Numbered from the stretch's first letter, positions 45,971 through 55,624 are shown. The stretch is DNA of 64,000 nt from Pelagovum sp. HNIBRBA483 (GCF_040931995.1 NZ_CP162412.1:62001-126000); one strand, 5' to 3'. Notes: generated by a model not told the origin, from the sequence alone. Translations and numbers: made by a program.

Positions 45971-47566
45971 TCACTCCGCCAACTGACGGGCAATTGCCTG
46001 AAGATCCTTGAATGCCGCGAACCTTTTGGCATGGCGGTTCAGGATGGCGTAGCCGCTTGGATTGTAGGCGCGATGAATGCGCGTCATGCCTTCCATCACA
46101 TCAGCAGCGCGGGCGGCGGGCATCCCAGCCAAGGCACCCAAGATCGCCGCGCCAAGGAGAACCGGCTCGTCGGTTTCAGGGGCTTCGACGGTCAGGCCGG
46201 TCGCGTCGGCGAGGATCTGGCGCACAAGGTCGCTGCGGCCAGCCCCGCCACTGATGACAATCGACCGGATGCTAATGCCCTTTTCCGCCTGTGCGTCGAT
46301 GATCTGGCGCAACCCGTAGCCGATGCCGCACAGACCCGCGATGTAGAGCGCCACGAGGCTTTTGATGTCGTCCTTCATGCCCAGCCCCGCAATGACAGCA
46401 CGGGTGTGCGGGTCAGCAAAGGGCGCGCGGTTGCCAAGGAATTCAGGCACCACATGAAGGCCCGCCGCCTTTGCGAGGATCTCTTGCATGCCATCGGCGT
46501 GAAGAGTTGCCTTTTCTCCCAGCCAGTCAGGCAGGGACAGCCCAGCCGCGCGTGCCTTTTCGGAGGCTTCATCATATGCCGGATGGTGGCGCAATAGCTG
46601 CGCGATTGCCGCGCCAGCTGCGGATTGTCCCCCTTCGTTCAGCCACATTCCGGGAACCATGGCGGCGTAATACGGCCCCCACACGCCGGGTACGAAAACG
46701 GGGTCATGCGTGGTGGTCATGGTGCAGGACGATGTGCCGAAGACATAGGCGAGCCGGTCCGCGGGGGCGGCACCTGCGGCACCAACGGTGCCAAGCCCAC
46801 CTGCATGCGCATCAATCAACCCCGCACCAACCGGCGTTCCCGCGCTTAGCCCGAGTTCGGCTGCGGCGGCATCGGTCAGGCCATTGCCCAGCGCCGTGGC
46901 TGCCTCGACGATCTCGGTGCCAATGCGGGCAAAACCGTCATCCGCCAATTCAGCGAGGCCGATTTCCCTGAAATAACTTGCATCCCAGCCGCCGGTCTTT
47001 CGCACATAGGTCCATTTGCAGGTCACCGTGCAGATCGACCGCGCCAGTGCGCCTGTTGCCTTCCATGTTAAGAAGTCAGTCAGGTCAAAGAACTGCCACG
47101 CTGCATCGAAAACAGCGGGGTTGTTCTCTTTGAGCCAAAGTAATTTTGGGGTTTCCATCTCGGGGGAGATCACGCCACCCACATAATCCAGAACGCGGTG
47201 CCGCGTGGCGTTGATGCGGTCGGCCTGCTCGGTGGCGCGGTGATCCATCCAGACAATGATATCGCGGGCGGGGTCATCACCGACCGGCAGAGGCGCGCCT
47301 CCCTCCCCCAGAACCACCAGCGAACAGGTTGCATCAAAGCCGATACCGGCGATGGACTGCGGTGCGATACCAGAGGACCCCAGAGCTGCGCGGGTGGCGG
47401 TACAGACAGCCTGCCAGATCTCTGACGAGCTTTGTTCGACGCGGTGCCCAGCCCCTTGAAACAGCGAAATATCCTGCTTGCCCGTTCCGAGCAGCATGCC
47501 GGTTTCATCGAACACACCCGCGCGGGCGCTGCCTGTTCCTACGTCGATGCCGAGATAATACTTCAT
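45971..47566 (-). CDS. FGGY-family pentulose kinase (D-ribulokinase-like)
   Basis: This 531-residue sugar kinase has the ATP/sugar fold: LGIDVGTGSARAGVFDETG, GIGFDATCSLVVL, WMDHRATEQADRI and CTVTCKWTYVRKTGGWD. The C-terminal part has VISGGAGRSDLVRQILAD. The CKWTY/GWD signature matches the ribulokinase branch rather than xylulokinase. It follows a ribitol-dehydrogenase-like gene, so the route ribitol to D-ribulose to D-ribulose 5-phosphate is a good inference. It is intact although the transporter upstream is damaged. Confidence 0.85.
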   Translation of the reverse strand: MKYYLGIDVGTGSARAGVFDETGMLLGTGKQDISLFQGAGHRVEQSSSEIWQAVCTATRAALGSSGIAPQSIAGIGFDATCSLVVLGEGGAPLPVGDDPARDIIVWMDHRATEQADRINATRHRVLDYVGGVISPEMETPKLLWLKENNPAVFDAAWQFFDLTDFLTWKATGALARSICTVTCKWTYVRKTGGWDASYFREIGLAELADDGFARIGTEIVEAATALGNGLTDAAAAELGLSAGTPVGAGLIDAHAGGLGTVGAAGAAPADRLAYVFGTSSCTMTTTHDPVFVPGVWGPYYAAMVPGMWLNEGGQSAAGAAIAQLLRHHPAYDEASEKARAAGLSLPDWLGEKATLHADGMQEILAKAAGLHVVPEFLGNRAPFADPHTRAVIAGLGMKDDIKSLVALYIAGLCGIGYGLRQIIDAQAEKGISIRSIVISGGAGRSDLVRQILADATGLTVEAPETDEPVLLGAAILGALAGMPAARAADVMEGMTRIHRAYNPSGYAILNRHAKRFAAFKDLQAIARQLAE

Positions 47567-47582
47567 CGCGTCGCGCACCCGA

Positions 47583-48311
47583 TCAGATATCGCAGCCGTG
47601 CGGTAGGATGGTGAGATCACGGATCACGATCCCATCCGGCCGCGTCACCATGAACAGAACGGCGTCGGCAACTTCGCGCGCTTCCATCAGGCTGCGGCTG
47701 GCAAGCGCCTCCTCCATCTTTGCCTTGGGCCAATCATCGAGAAGCGGCGTAATAACCGGCCCGGGCAGAACCGCGCCCATGCGCACATTATGCTCGATTA
47801 GCTGGCGGCGGGTCGAATGCACGAAGGCCTGAACCGCATATTTCGAGGCAGTATAGATCGGCTCCCAGACCACGGGCGTCACGCCCGCCACCGATGAGGT
47901 AAAAACAACATCACCGGACTTTTGCGCCACGAAATGCGGCAGTACGGCATGCACAGAGCGGAAGGCGGCGCTGGTGTTGAGGTCCATGACGCGGTCCCAG
48001 TCATCGGGGTTTCCGTCAAGGACAGCGCCGCCGACATAAGCACCCGCGTTGGCATGGAAGATATCCAAGCCGCCTGTGCACTCCAACAATCGGGGCAGCA
48101 TCGCCGAGACGGATTTGCCATCCAGCAGGTCAACAACGACCGCATGGGCACTTGCGCCCAGCTCGCCAGTTGCGCGGGTCAGTTGCGGCTCATCGCGATC
48201 GATCAAAATGACCTGCGCACCTTCATCGATCAAGGCACGGGCGCAAGCAAAGCCAATTCCAGACGCCCCACCCGTGATCGCTGCTGTTTTCCCGTCCAAT
48301 CTCCCGACCAT
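47583..48311 (-). CDS. Short-chain dehydrogenase, probably ribitol 2-dehydrogenase
   Basis: This 242-residue classical SDR has the cofactor loop [17 protein letters not shown] in [11 protein letters not shown], catalytic Ser in [10 protein letters not shown] and the YTASK active site. Asp in LIDRDEPQ predicts NAD preference. The kinase, epimerase and ABC genes around it point to pentitol oxidation, and its N-terminal [17 protein letters not shown] resembles ribitol dehydrogenases. ATG 48311 has a GGAAGGAAA ribosome site. Confidence 0.82.
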   Translation of the reverse strand: MVGRLDGKTAAITGGASGIGFACARALIDEGAQVILIDRDEPQLTRATGELGASAHAVVVDLLDGKSVSAMLPRLLECTGGLDIFHANAGAYVGGAVLDGNPDDWDRVMDLNTSAAFRSVHAVLPHFVAQKSGDVVFTSSVAGVTPVVWEPIYTASKYAVQAFVHSTRRQLIEHNVRMGAVLPGPVITPLLDDWPKAKMEEALASRSLMEAREVADAVLFMVTRPDGIVIRDLTILPHGCDI

Positions 48312-48355
48312 AATATTTCCTTCCAAAGTCGTCTTACTTGTTCCGAACCCGTTGT

Positions 48356-49426
48356 TCAGTCACCGTTGATCCTGAGGTCATTTTCATCGAAGACATGGCA
48401 TTTCTCAGGGGGCAGGCTCAGATGCACGGTTTGGTGGCTGTGGAAATTCCGCTCCCCAACCGCGCGTACTGTGACCATCCCGATGTCTGGCACCTCGACA
48501 TAGAGGAAGGCATCGCTTCCCAACTGTTCTTCAACCAGAATCTTGCCGGAAAGATCGCCTGACTCATGCGCGTATACGATGTGTTCTGGACGAATGCCGA
48601 CGGTCATTTCTGCCGTCATCTTTGCCGGATCTAGGCCCGGGATTTTCAGCGCAGGACCGTCCTTGATCTGCACCCTTCCGTCCGCCGCAGGGCTGGCTTG
48701 CATGAAGTTCATCTTTGGAGAGCCGATAAAACCCGCCACGAACTTGTTCACCGGCCGGTCATAGAGCGCGATCGGTGTATCGAATTGCTGGATATCCCCG
48801 CCTTCGAGCACCACGATCCGATCTGCCATTGTCATTGCTTCGACCTGATCATGGGTAACGTAGATCATCGTCGTGGCCAGTCTCTCATGCAGGCGGATCA
48901 ATTCGATCCGCATTTGCACCCGCAACGCGGCATCAAGATTGGACGGCGGTTCATCAAACAGAAAGGCAGACGGCTCGCGCACAATCGCGCGCCCGATGGC
49001 AACGCGCTGCTGCTGGCCGCCGGAAAGCTCCCGCGGCTTACGATCAAGAAGAGCATCAAGCCCGAGGATGGCCGATGCCTGACCGACCTTGGCGTCAATC
49101 TCGGCCTTCGGCAGACCGGCGATTTTCAGGCCGAAGCCGACATTATCGCGCACCGAGATATGCGGAAACAGCGCATAGGACTGGAACACCATCGCCAACC
49201 CGCGCGAGGAGGGCTTGGTATGGGTGATGTCATCGCCATCAATGACGACCTGCCCGCCGCTGACCGTCTCCAACCCCGTGATCATCCGCAGGAGCGTTGA
49301 TTTCCCGCAGCCGGAAGGCCCGACGAAGACAACGAACTCGCCATCCTTGATCGTGAGGTTGATGTCACGCAGAACCGACACATCGCCAAAGGCCTTTTCC
49401 ACGTCCTTCAGAACGATTTCACCCAT
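48356..49426 (-). CDS. Sugar/polyol ABC transporter ATP-binding protein (UgpC/MalK type)
   Basis: This 356-residue ATPase has Walker [10 protein letters not shown] near residue 45, the signature [15 protein letters not shown], Walker [13 protein letters not shown] and the switch His VTHDQVEAM. The C-terminal TOBE-like regulatory domain is present ([14 protein letters not shown]). Walker B is followed by Pro161, where relatives (including the second copy in this window at 60839-61930) have Leu (DEPLSNLDA). It could be a damaging substitution. AGGAGATA precedes the start; it overlaps the epimerase end by eight bases. Confidence 0.88.
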   Translation of the reverse strand: MGEIVLKDVEKAFGDVSVLRDINLTIKDGEFVVFVGPSGCGKSTLLRMITGLETVSGGQVVIDGDDITHTKPSSRGLAMVFQSYALFPHISVRDNVGFGLKIAGLPKAEIDAKVGQASAILGLDALLDRKPRELSGGQQQRVAIGRAIVREPSAFLFDEPPSNLDAALRVQMRIELIRLHERLATTMIYVTHDQVEAMTMADRIVVLEGGDIQQFDTPIALYDRPVNKFVAGFIGSPKMNFMQASPAADGRVQIKDGPALKIPGLDPAKMTAEMTVGIRPEHIVYAHESGDLSGKILVEEQLGSDAFLYVEVPDIGMVTVRAVGERNFHSHQTVHLSLPPEKCHVFDENDLRINGD

Positions 49427-50339
49427 AGCGAATATCTCCTTTGAATTGCGGTTGCGCGAGCCCCTCGGCGCGCATCGCGGCCTTGATCTGAACATTCATG
49501 AAGTCGCGTGCATGGCTGATCAGGTCATCGCCATCGGTCCATAGGTTTCGCCAAATTCCCAGAATGTTGGAAAGCTGCGGATCAACCACCTCTGATGAAA
49601 AACTCTCGAAAACGAGTGGGCCGCCATAGTCGATTTCGGCCAAAGCCTTGAACACAGGCTCGAACTCGATCGACCCCGTTCCCAGATAGCCACGATGACA
49701 TTCGCCGAAGTGGAAGTAGCCGAGATAGGCACCCGTCTCGGTGATCGCGCGGGCCATGTCCGCTTCTTCGATATTCATGTGATAGGTGTCCAAATGCACC
49801 CGCGTGTTTGGCGCACCGACCAGCTTGCACAGCGCAACACCCTCTGCGGCGGTGTTGGCAATATTCGTCTCGTAGCGGTTCACCACCTCGACGCCGACCG
49901 TAATGTCACTTGCCGCAGCTTGCGCACAAATGCGCTGCAAGGCGGCGACGCTGTTATCCAGCCCCTTGCGCGTCGCTGGGCGGCTGTATTTGGTCATCGC
50001 GGAGTAGATCACGCCGCACAGATGCGTCGCCCCGATATCGCGACCGATAGAGACGACCTTCGAAAGCAGCGCTTCGCCTTTGGCGGAGGTTTCCGCATCT
50101 TCGGAGGATAGGTCCGTCGCCGGTTCGAGGCCCAGCGAGATGGTCGCGCCTATGCCGTATTCCTCCAACAAGCGGGCGGTCATTTCCACGTCGATCTTAT
50201 TTGGGTCGAGCATCGGAATTTCGATCAGGTCATAGCCGATGTCGGCGGCAGAAGAGATCGCATGACGCGCCTCTTTCTCGCTCCAGCCGCCAACGCTACA
50301 AAGTGCGTGAATGCCGAGAGGGTTTTGTCCAAAAGCCAT
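49419..50339 (-). CDS. Sugar epimerase/isomerase of the tagatose/psicose 3-epimerase family
   Basis: This 306-residue TIM-barrel protein has the metal-binding pattern of ketose 3-epimerases. Glu is in GVEVVNRYETNIANTAAEG, Asp/His in HLDTYHMNIEEAD, His in FHFGECHRGYLGTG and Glu in LVFESFSSE. It probably interconverts ketoses (for example ribulose/xylulose or a hexulose) in the polyol pathway. It starts 13 bases after the damaged permease and appears intact. Confidence 0.85.
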   Translation of the reverse strand: MAFGQNPLGIHALCSVGGWSEKEARHAISSAADIGYDLIEIPMLDPNKIDVEMTARLLEEYGIGATISLGLEPATDLSSEDAETSAKGEALLSKVVSIGRDIGATHLCGVIYSAMTKYSRPATRKGLDNSVAALQRICAQAAASDITVGVEVVNRYETNIANTAAEGVALCKLVGAPNTRVHLDTYHMNIEEADMARAITETGAYLGYFHFGECHRGYLGTGSIEFEPVFKALAEIDYGGPLVFESFSSEVVDPQLSNILGIWRNLWTDGDDLISHARDFMNVQIKAAMRAEGLAQPQFKGDIRYG

Positions 50340-50352
50340 GAGAGGCGCTCCC

Positions 50353-51097
50353 TTAGTTCTTGACCGCGCCCATCGTCAAACCAGAGACGATATGGCGTTG
50401 CATGAAGATCGTGAAGATAACCGGCGGAAGGATCTGGATGATCGTCGCCGCCGAAATCAATTCCCAATAGGTCTTGGTGACGGTTGAGAATGACGAGATG
50501 ACCACAGGGAAGGTCTTCGCCTCCCGCGTCGTCAGGAACAGCGCCAACAGCAGCTCGTTCCACGCAAAGATAAAGACGAAGGTGGCAACCGTTGCGATCC
50601 CGCTTTTTGCCAAAGGCAGCGCCACGATCCGGAAGGTTTGGAACCACCCACACCGCGAACGGCAGGTTGAACCCTGCGTAGGCGATTACCAGTGCCGGCA
50701 TCGTGTCGAGCATCCCTGCCCCGTTGAACACCATGTAGAGCGGCACAGCAGCGGCAATCGGCGGCATCATGCGGGTCGACAGGATCCAGTCAGCGAGGAA
50801 GTTCTTCGCGCCGAACTGGAAGTAGACCAGACCAAAGGCGCAAGGCAGTGCAAAGGCGAGGCACAGCGCCGTGGCCGAAAGCGTCACGATTGTCGAATTC
50901 AGCAGGAACGGCCAGTTCTCTGACAGCAGTTTCTGGAAATTATCGAGATAGGTGAAGTCGGGCACCCATACCGGCGGAATGGCATAGATATCGTTGATCG
51001 TCTTGAACGCGGCGAGGATCATCCACAGGATTGGCGCCACGAAAACGAAAGTGATCAGGACTGCGGCGAGCAGTTTCCAACGGACGCTGTTCGTCAT
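50353..51097 (-). pseudogene. Broken polyol ABC transporter inner-membrane permease
   Basis: The N-terminal part reads normally for about 152 residues (VRWKLLAAVLITFVF to LPFAVWV). The frame then shifts and it continues nonsensically to 50225. The C-terminal part (FQTFRIVALPLAKSGIATVA to TMGAVKN, ending 50353) is in another frame. Intact relatives have about 27 residues between these blocks, containing the EAA loop that contacts the ATPase. That stretch is absent, so about 80 bases were lost near 50638-50650, changing frame. A mis-assembly is the alternative. It overlaps the other permease gene by four bases. Confidence 0.85.
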
Positions 51098-52017
51098 TTC
51101 TGCACCTTTCTGAGATAGGCCACGGCCACGGTGGTCACGACGATCGAGATCAGCAGGATGATCACAGCCGCAGCCGAACCATAGCCGACCTGAAAGAACC
51201 GGAAGTCCTGCCGATAGGCGAAGAAGGTCAGCAGTTCGGTACTGTCCCCCGGTCCGCCGCGCGTCGTCACATAAACAAGATCGAAGAGCTTCAGATTGTC
51301 GATCACCCGCAAGATGATGCCGATCAGAATCACATCCCGAATGGCAGGAAGTTCAATGTAGCGGGCGATATGGTACCATTTGGCGTTTTCCAGCTCGGCT
51401 GCTTCGTAGAGCGAGTCGGGGATCGAAACCAAACCTGCAAGCATCAACAGCATCATGAAGGGCGTCCATTGCCACGCATTGATGAAGATGACGGTCGGCA
51501 AGGCAAAGGTCGGATTGCCGAACCATGACGGCCCCTCGACGCCGATACCTGAAAGCACATAATTCATGATGCCGAGCGTCGGGTTCAGAATGTAGCTGAA
51601 CATCAGGCCAACGCAGATCGGGGTGATCATCATCGGCAGGATCGCCATCGAACGCAGCACCTGACCGGCGCGTATTTCGCGCAGAGAAAGAAAGACCTTG
51701 GCGCAGAGAAAGCCAAAGGCAACTTCGAGCACGATGGACGAAAACGTCAACACTGCCGTGTTCTGCATCGCCTTGAGGAAAAGAGGATCGGACAGCAGAC
51801 GCTCGTAATTTTCAAAACCCACGAACCATTTGCGGTCCATGCGGGTCAACTTGGCGTCATACAGGCTCAGATAAACCGAGTAGATGAACGGGAACACGCT
51901 GAGCAGGAGCAGGTAGATAACCGCTGGCGCAATGAAGAAGAGCTTGATCGCGCGTTCGCTCTCTTCCGCCTTGACCCGCACTTTAGCGCCAGGCGCATTA
52001 TGGATGACATCAGCCAT
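51094..52017 (-). CDS. Polyol ABC transporter inner-membrane permease
   Basis: This 307-residue MalF/UgpA-type permease has six helices. The EAA loop is present as IPDSLYEAAELENAKWYHIA, with Asn where the usual motif has Gly, and the conserved end is DLVYVTTRGGPGDSTELLTF. ATG 52017 has a GAGAGGC ribosome site. It lies between the binding-protein gene and the damaged partner permease, so the transporter as read cannot assemble normally even though this subunit is complete. Confidence 0.9.
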   Translation of the reverse strand: MADVIHNAPGAKVRVKAEESERAIKLFFIAPAVIYLLLLSVFPFIYSVYLSLYDAKLTRMDRKWFVGFENYERLLSDPLFLKAMQNTAVLTFSSIVLEVAFGFLCAKVFLSLREIRAGQVLRSMAILPMMITPICVGLMFSYILNPTLGIMNYVLSGIGVEGPSWFGNPTFALPTVIFINAWQWTPFMMLLMLAGLVSIPDSLYEAAELENAKWYHIARYIELPAIRDVILIGIILRVIDNLKLFDLVYVTTRGGPGDSTELLTFFAYRQDFRFFQVGYGSAAAVIILLISIVVTTVAVAYLRKVQK

Positions 52018-52092
52018 GGTGCCTCTCATTCCTCGGCATCTGGGAGTGGTTGAAGGCGGTGGGAAGGGGATCCCTTCCCACCTGTAGTGTCA

Positions 52093-52114
52093 CACACCCC
52101 GCAGGCAGGGTGTG
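52093..52114 (-). terminator. Hairpin between binding protein and permease genes
   Basis: CACACCC and GGGTGTG form a 7-bp stem with an 8-base loop. Intercistronic hairpins here commonly separate binding-protein mRNA from permease mRNA. Confidence 0.45.
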
Positions 52115-52127
52115 CGCGGGAGGTGTG

Positions 52128-53461
52128 TTAACGCAGGTAGCCTGCGCGGGTCAGCATTTGCGTGACCGCCTCGTTGGCTTCGTCCATCGCCTCTTGTGCG
52201 GTGGCATCACCTACGATTGCGCGGTTCACCTGAAGGCCGATCGCGTCGATCATTTCGAAGGTCATCGCGTGGCGCGGGCGACCTTCCTGCCATGCTGCTT
52301 TGGCCGACTCATAGAGCGTCGGAACCCAAGGCTGCGCGGCAACGATCTCGGCGTCCTGCATGGCCGAATGACGGCTCGGCGGGCCACCGGCGAGAACGAA
52401 GTCCTATGCACTTCGGGGCTGGCGAACCACTTCATGAAGTCCCAAGCAGCGTCTTTTTGCTGACCATACGCGTTTAGACACATGATCCAGCCACCAACGG
52501 GCGGAACCGGCGATGCGCCATCGGCATGCGGGAACATGGCGACGTCAAAGGCATCCGTGACCTTCGAGATGTCAGGATCGGTGAACAGCGGCGTCCGCAC
52601 GGACCAGTTGTTGATCATAGCCACTTTGCCTTGTGTGAACGCATTGGCGCGCTCGTCCCAAGCAAACTGCTCAACACCCGGCGGTCCGTAAGGAACCATT
52701 GCCTTGAAGAACTCGATCATCTCGACGGCTTCCGGCGAGTTCAAGAGTGGCGTCTGATCTGCATACGGATCATCCGAGCCCGGATAGTTCGATTCCCAAG
52801 GCTTGCCGCCCGCAGAATAGATCCATTCGAAGAACTGCTGGCCCGCTGCCGAACCACGCTGGAAGTTCATCGCCATGCCAGCGACATCCGGATCACCGTC
52901 ATCCTCGGCAAAGAAGCGTGCAACCTCCATCAGTTCGTCAAAGGTTTGCGGAACCTCAAGGCCATGCTGTGCAAAGAGGTCTTTGCGGTAGTGCAGCATG
53001 TGCCAGTAACCGGCGATAGGAAGACACTGGAGCTGTCCGTCCCAGACTGCTTGGCCTTTGAAGCTGTCGATGTAGTCATCCATTGCGATCACATCGGCGC
53101 TTGTTTCCGCAACGCGGCCTTCGACTGGATCGAGGCAGCCTGCCTCGGCAAATTCACCGACCCAGATGCCGTCGATGAAGAGCACGTCATATTCATCGCT
53201 GCCTTGCGAGCAGGACAAGATCTGCTTTTCGTGCAGTGGGTCGTAGCCGAAGCTATCCAAAGTCACGTCAGCGCCCGTCAACGCGGTGAAGCCGGGGCTC
53301 ACCTGATCGAACGCATCGATGAACGGGTCAGCGATGGACTGCACACGGATGGTGGTGCCGGAATGGTCGCCCAGTTCGGCGCCCCAATCCTGGGCGGTTG
53401 CCATAGATCCCAAAGCAATCGTCAACGCGAACGTCGAGACCCCCTTGGCGATGGTTTTCAC
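52128..53461 (-). pseudogene. Frameshifted polyol ABC substrate-binding protein
   Basis: It begins with a signal peptide (MKTIAKGVSTFALTIAL, cleavage near ATAQ) and follows the family to about residue 353 (WFASPEVHR). It then runs into unrelated residues to a stop at 52262. The proper C-terminus (LAGGPPSRHSAMQDAEIVAA to RAGYLR, stop 52128) is one frame over. One base missing near 52395-52402 would restore it. The start codon is GTG 53461, 13 bases from GGAGG. An ATG at 53470 is better spaced but stops after three codons, possibly a second lesion. Confidence 0.85.
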
Positions 53462-53505
53462 TGGTTCATAGTATCCTCCTCTGACTGAACCTTTTCGTGG
53501 TTTGA

Positions 53506-54654
53506 TCAGGCGCCAGGCAAAGCGTATCTATTCGCGGCCGTTATGGTCGCGTTCCTGTTTTGCCTGGCGCAAGATTTCGTCTCCCTACCGCTGATGTGCT
53601 TCGTACTCCCCCTTTGTTCAGCGGCCCCGTTGAGCGTCGCTGGCGCGTGGTTCTGCGCCGGTTTTGTTGACGCCCGAATTTCAAGTCTGCATTTCAGATC
53701 TGCAATCGCGCTTGCCGGTTCCTCTCCGGCCAGACGATCTTTCAATGTTGTCCAGATCGATTCCGCCATCTCTTCCACGGGCTGGCGCACCGCAGTGATC
53801 GGCGTGCGCCGCGCGGACATCCAAGGATAGTCGTCGAAGCCCACGACAGACACGTCGTTGCCAATGTCGATACCGCGCGCTGCAAGGCAAGTCAGAACCG
53901 ATAGGGTTGTCATGTCCGTGGTGGCGAACACGGCACTGGGCATCGGGTTGGCATCAAGCCATTCGTTCAGGTGAGCGGCACCGATCGCAGGCTTCGGGCC
54001 GATGACCAAAACATCCGTCATCCCGCCTGCCGCTTTGATCTCCGCCGAGACGCCATCGCAGCGATCCTAAATGGCCTGCAAACCGAGATCAGACGCGGCG
54101 ATCAACACATGACGATGCCCCAGAGCGGCCAAATGGGCACCGGCTTGACGGCCTGCGTCGAAATTGTCAGGCAGCACGACATCAAAGCCTTTGGCGCCAA
54201 CGCCACGGTCAGTCAAAATGATCGGCATGCTGTCCCGTGCCGTGACAAGTGCCTCAGGCACAGCGTCAGAACTGGGCACAATGATCATGCCTGCCGGCTG
54301 CCATGACAACAGCGCAGCGATGCGGCGCTTCTCGGTATCGGCATCATCTTTGGAACTGGCAACGATGATGTCAAAATCATCCGCCTCGGCCAACGCCTCG
54401 ATCTCGGTGATAAGAGAGGTAAAGAACGGGTCGGACAGATCAGGCACCATGACTGGCACAATCCGGCTTTGCCCAGATCGGAGGTTCGACGCGGCGCGGT
54501 TCACATGGTAACCGAGCTTGCTCGCGACCTCGCGCACATGGGCGGCGAGCTCCGGTTTGACGGGTTTCTTACCGGAAAACACGTTGGATACGGTCGCTGT
54601 CGACACGCCAGCAGCATCTGCCACCTGTTTTATCGATGTCGGGCGCTTCGCCAT
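53506..54654 (-). pseudogene. LacI-family repressor interrupted by an amber codon
   Basis: The LacI fold starts at 54654 with the helix-turn-helix (TSIKQVADAAGVSTATVSNV, FSGKKPVKPE) and hinge. It reaches LIAASDLGLQAI, then TAG at 54067-54069. The same frame continues without a shift through DRCDGVSAEIKAAGGMTDVL, VVGFDDYPWMSARRTPITAV and KCRLEIRASTKPAQ. A single C-to-T change of a CAG would explain it. About 45 extra non-homologous residues follow the usual LacI end, perhaps a lost stop. The truncated 195-residue form keeps the DNA-binding part. Confidence 0.85.
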
Positions 54655-54683
54655 ATGTCCTCCCTGACCGCTCTTTGGCGGCT

Positions 54684-54716
54684 CGGTTAAACGTTAAACA
54701 GTAAATCGTTTAACCG
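54684..54716. promoter_or_regulatory. Probable operator of the LacI-type repressor
   Basis: CGGTTAAACG and CGTTTAACCG form a perfect 10-bp inverted repeat with a 13-base spacer. An extra GTTAAAC lies inside the spacer. It lies 30 bases upstream of the lacI-type start, where autoregulation by LacI repressors is usual. The match to a binding site is inferred from position and symmetry. Confidence 0.7.
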
Positions 54717-54848
54717 TCAGGCTTTGTCGTCCTCGAGTGCATAGTGAGCTTTACCGACAGCCAAACCGGCCCGCGCTTGGCTGGGAATGCGCCTTTTAGG
54801 CTGGTGCTTCAGGTATTGTTTTCGCTCTCAGGTGGCAGCGGGTGCTGC

Positions 54849-55508
54849 TCAGCCGTGCGCGGATGGATCGAACTTCAGGCGGGCGTGGAATCGGGCGAGT
54901 TCGTTTGGAGTCGGGGCTTGGCCGCAGAAAGTTTTGACGTAACCGGGTGCGCGGGCGACACGGCTGGCGGTGGATTCGGACACCTGCATGGCGATGTAGC
55001 CGATTTGGGTCAGGTAGACGGTGCGGGCGCGAACGTCGGCTTCGTCCTTGGAAAAACCGAAACGTTCGAACATGGCAACGATCGCGGCCAGCCGAACCTC
55101 GTCTGCCTCGCGCACCCGCGCGGCGGTGGCATCGGACTGGTGCGCCCAGCCGCGTATCGCGAAATCGAGCTGCGGCTCGAACAGGGCTTCATCGTGAAAC
55201 ACCACGATCAGATTCAGAATAGATTCAGCGATGGACTCCGAATAGGCGCCGCAGGCCTCGACAAAGGCGCCGGTGTTCTTTGCGTCCCATTCAGCAAGCA
55301 GGGCATCCAAGAGCGCGTTGCGGTCCTTGAAGAACCAATAAAAGCTGGTACGCGCGATTTGGAGTTGATTGGCGAGGGGCTGGATTTTGACCGCATCGAC
55401 GCCGGAGGAGATCAGCGCCTCCCGTGCGGCCATTAACCAGACGTCACGCGAGCCGCGCCAACCAGTGGCCTTTTCATCGGGCGGGCGGATGTCTGCTTTT
55501 GCCATCAT
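54849..55508 (-). CDS. TetR-family regulator
   Basis: This 219-residue protein has an N-terminal TetR helix-turn-helix (ALISSGVDAVKIQPLANQLQ, IARTSFYWFFKDRNALLDAL) and a variable helical C-terminal ligand domain. It is divergent from the OYE operon, with a 116-base shared control region, so it most likely controls that operon. Two adjacent ATGs (55508, 55505) are possible. The ligand is not known. Confidence 0.88.
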   Translation of the reverse strand: MMAKADIRPPDEKATGWRGSRDVWLMAAREALISSGVDAVKIQPLANQLQIARTSFYWFFKDRNALLDALLAEWDAKNTGAFVEACGAYSESIAESILNLIVVFHDEALFEPQLDFAIRGWAHQSDATAARVREADEVRLAAIVAMFERFGFSKDEADVRARTVYLTQIGYIAMQVSESTASRVARAPGYVKTFCGQAPTPNELARFHARLKFDPSAHG

Positions 55509-55559
55509 GGCGGCGACAATAGCGCGGCATGGGGGTGCTCACAACATAAATATACACTT

Positions 55560-55600
55560 GTGAACTTTATCTTGACATAAGTGAACATTCTGTGGATTCA
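55560..55600 (+). promoter_or_regulatory. Candidate promoter with GTGAAC repeats before the OYE operon
   Basis: TTGACA (-35) lies at 55572-55577, with a poor -10 (GATTCA) 17 bases on. Two direct GTGAAC repeats at 55560-55565 and 55581-55586 bracket the -35, 21 bases (two helix turns) apart. They could be sites for the divergent TetR regulator. Confidence 0.45.
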
Positions 55601-55624
55601 AATTGCAATCGACAGGAGTTTCGC

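Noticed and set aside
50225-50352. C-terminal part of the permease frame after 50353
   Set aside because: This is the out-of-frame reading beyond the deletion and overlaps the start of the epimerase gene.
52262-52395. C-terminal tail of the first binding-protein frame
   Set aside because: Arg/Ser/Pro-rich and unlike the family; it is the result of the frameshift.
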